Shown one piece after another: positions 63,290-64,000 of a stretch of 64,000 nucleotides of DNA; the first letter of the stretch is position 1, and each line of letters begins with the position of its first letter. Below the pieces are notes generated by a model, which worked only from the letters and a program-made list of their open reading frames with translations, did no database searches and had not been told where the DNA came from. The stretch comes from Exiguobacterium undae DSM 14481 (lineage in GTDB: Bacteria > Bacillota > Bacilli > Exiguobacteriales > Exiguobacteriaceae), in contig NZ_KK211187.1 of the NCBI RefSeq assembly GCF_000620805.1, positions 1,397,957 through 1,461,956 on the forward strand. Reading direction: 5' to 3'. The position numbers were made by a program, and so were the translations under genes.

Positions 63290-64000
63290 TTGTCGATTCC
63301 TCCAGTCTTCCGGAAATTAATCATCGCATAGATGCCGAGTGCGGCAATCGCCAACACGCTGATCTCAAACAACGTATCAAATCCACGGAAGTCGACGAGG
63401 ATGACGTTGACCATGTTACCGCCTGCGGCTAAGTCCGCCACATTATCGATATAATACTGGGCGATGGAGGCAAATGAGCGTTGGCTCAGAGAAGCCAGTG
63501 CGACTAACGTGACACTCAGACCGACGAGAGCGGAGATGGCTGCGTTCCCGAGTCTGAACTTGATCCGTTCTTCTTTCCGGCTGATTTCCGGCATATGATA
63601 AAACACAAGCAGGAACAGCGCAACAGAGACCGTTTCAATGACAAGCTGTGTCAGCGCCAGGTCAGGTGCCCGGAATAAGACGAAGAACAGAGCGACCGTA
63701 TAGCCGACGACACCCAGTAAGATGATGGATGTCAAACGGGACCGGGCGAACGTGATCGATAACGCACTTCCGACCAGAACCAAGACCAAGACGATTTCGT
63801 AAGCATGGACCGAACTGAGTGGGTCCACGTCAAATCTAAAGGCATCGAGGAAGTAAAGACTCGATAAGACCAGCACGACGATAAAACCGAAGATATAGAC
63901 CAAATAAGAACGCATATAGCCGGTCATGACCGTATCGTGAATAGCGGTCGAGGCTTGTTCACCCCGACGCAACAAGGCGTCATATTGGTGATTCAACGAC
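63286..64000 (-). CDS. mrpA: Mrp Na+/H+ antiporter subunit A, C-terminal part (cut by window edge)
   Basis: About 237 residues of the C-terminal region of MrpA. The frame stays open to the window end, so the TTG at 63996 is not the start. It shows six to seven hydrophobic segments, with FRAPDLALTQLVIETVSVALFLLVFYHMPE matching the MbhD/DUF4040-like part and GGNMVNVILVDFRGFDTLFEISVLAIAALGIYAMI the NuoJ/MbhE-like end of MrpA. A complete MrpA is about 800 residues. It is the first gene of the operon, and its promoter lies outside. Confidence 0.92.
   Translation of the reverse strand, partial: SLNHQYDALLRRGEQASTAIHDTVMTGYMRSYLVYIFGFIVVLVLSSLYFLDAFRFDVDPLSSVHAYEIVLVLVLVGSALSITFARSRLTSIILLGVVGYTVALFFVLFRAPDLALTQLVIETVSVALFLLVFYHMPEISRKEERIKFRLGNAAISALVGLSVTLVALASLSQRSFASIAQYYIDNVADLAAGGNMVNVILVDFRGFDTLFEISVLAIAALGIYAMINFRKTGGIDK

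Noticed and set aside
1-64000. CRISPR array, prophage or insertion sequence
   Set aside because: No regularly spaced repeats, transposase, integrase or phage structural gene was seen.

Overview
The window looks like ordinary chromosome of a low-to-moderate GC Gram-positive bacterium of the Bacillales type; my best guess is Exiguobacterium. This rests on gene content and signals, not on a database search: strong AGGAGG-type ribosome sites, TTGACA/TATAAT and extended -10 promoters, CcpA-type cre sites, glutamate synthase named gltA/gltB in Bacillus order, an XpaC-TelA pair, a YteA-like DksA protein, DHFR-ThyA, OdhAB without a linked E3, and several sodium-coupled systems (SNF-family transporter, PutP, Mrp antiporter). 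No phage, insertion sequence, CRISPR array or rRNA operon is visible.

Layout, left to right. 1-3114: osmoprotectant ABC transporter (ATPase cut by the window edge, then a permease fused to its binding domain), translationally coupled to a lipid kinase. 3333-4679: sodium-dependent neurotransmitter-type transporter. 4952-6905: XpaC-TelA stress pair behind an ECF-sigma-like promoter. 6955-7527: a dCMP deaminase of phage-T4 type. 7783-8265: unknown gene, divergent from 8413-10962, an OB-HD nuclease-like protein, a CobW GTPase and an RNase HI-like protein. 11004-12311: CNNM/CorC transporter. 12428-13822: fumC. 13902-15422: GGDEF protein with receiver-like flanks. 15516-17480 (minus): dfrA, thyA and a membrane protein. 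17700-19373: alpha-glucosidase. 19561-21284 (minus): PilZ protein, queuosine-precursor transporter, acetyltransferase. 21502-22656: coiled-coil protein and methyltransferase. 22707-25698 (minus): PutP and a PatB/MalY lyase. 25849-28127: Cse60-like small protein, tRNA-Thr, and two AT-rich tandem RRNPP-like regulators. 28124-32335: azoreductase, TM-GGDEF-EAL protein, and an amino-acid permease/binding-protein pair. 32632-38573: gltA-gltB. 38742-44309: mannitol PTS locus. 44620-46024: unknown protein and YteA-like protein. 46247-48157: aldehyde dehydrogenase with DUF779 partner. 48329-51039: thioredoxin-like, LD-carboxypeptidase, small AbrB-like protein, alpha/beta hydrolase. 51105: tRNA-Leu. 51381-53552: glutamine-type ABC transporter. 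53933-58092: odhA-odhB. 58264-59157: glpQ-like. 59362-59808: Rrf2/NsrR-like regulator. 59899-64000 (minus): mrpG, F, E, D, C, B and the 3' part of mrpA.

How the parts connect. Much of the window is central carbon and nitrogen metabolism (fumarase, oxoglutarate dehydrogenase, glutamate synthase, glutamine uptake, mannitol and alpha-glucoside use). Good cre matches sit before gltA, odhA, the aldehyde dehydrogenase, mtlA and the glucosidase, so one carbon-catabolite signal probably links them. A second theme is ion and osmotic stress (Opu, SNF, PutP, Mrp, TelA). The parts least explained by known biology are the paired RRNPP-like regulators next to tRNA-Thr, the stand-alone mannitol IIB paralogue coupled to mtlR, the T4-type dCMP deaminase with a possible short transcript behind it, and a few proteins I do not recognise.
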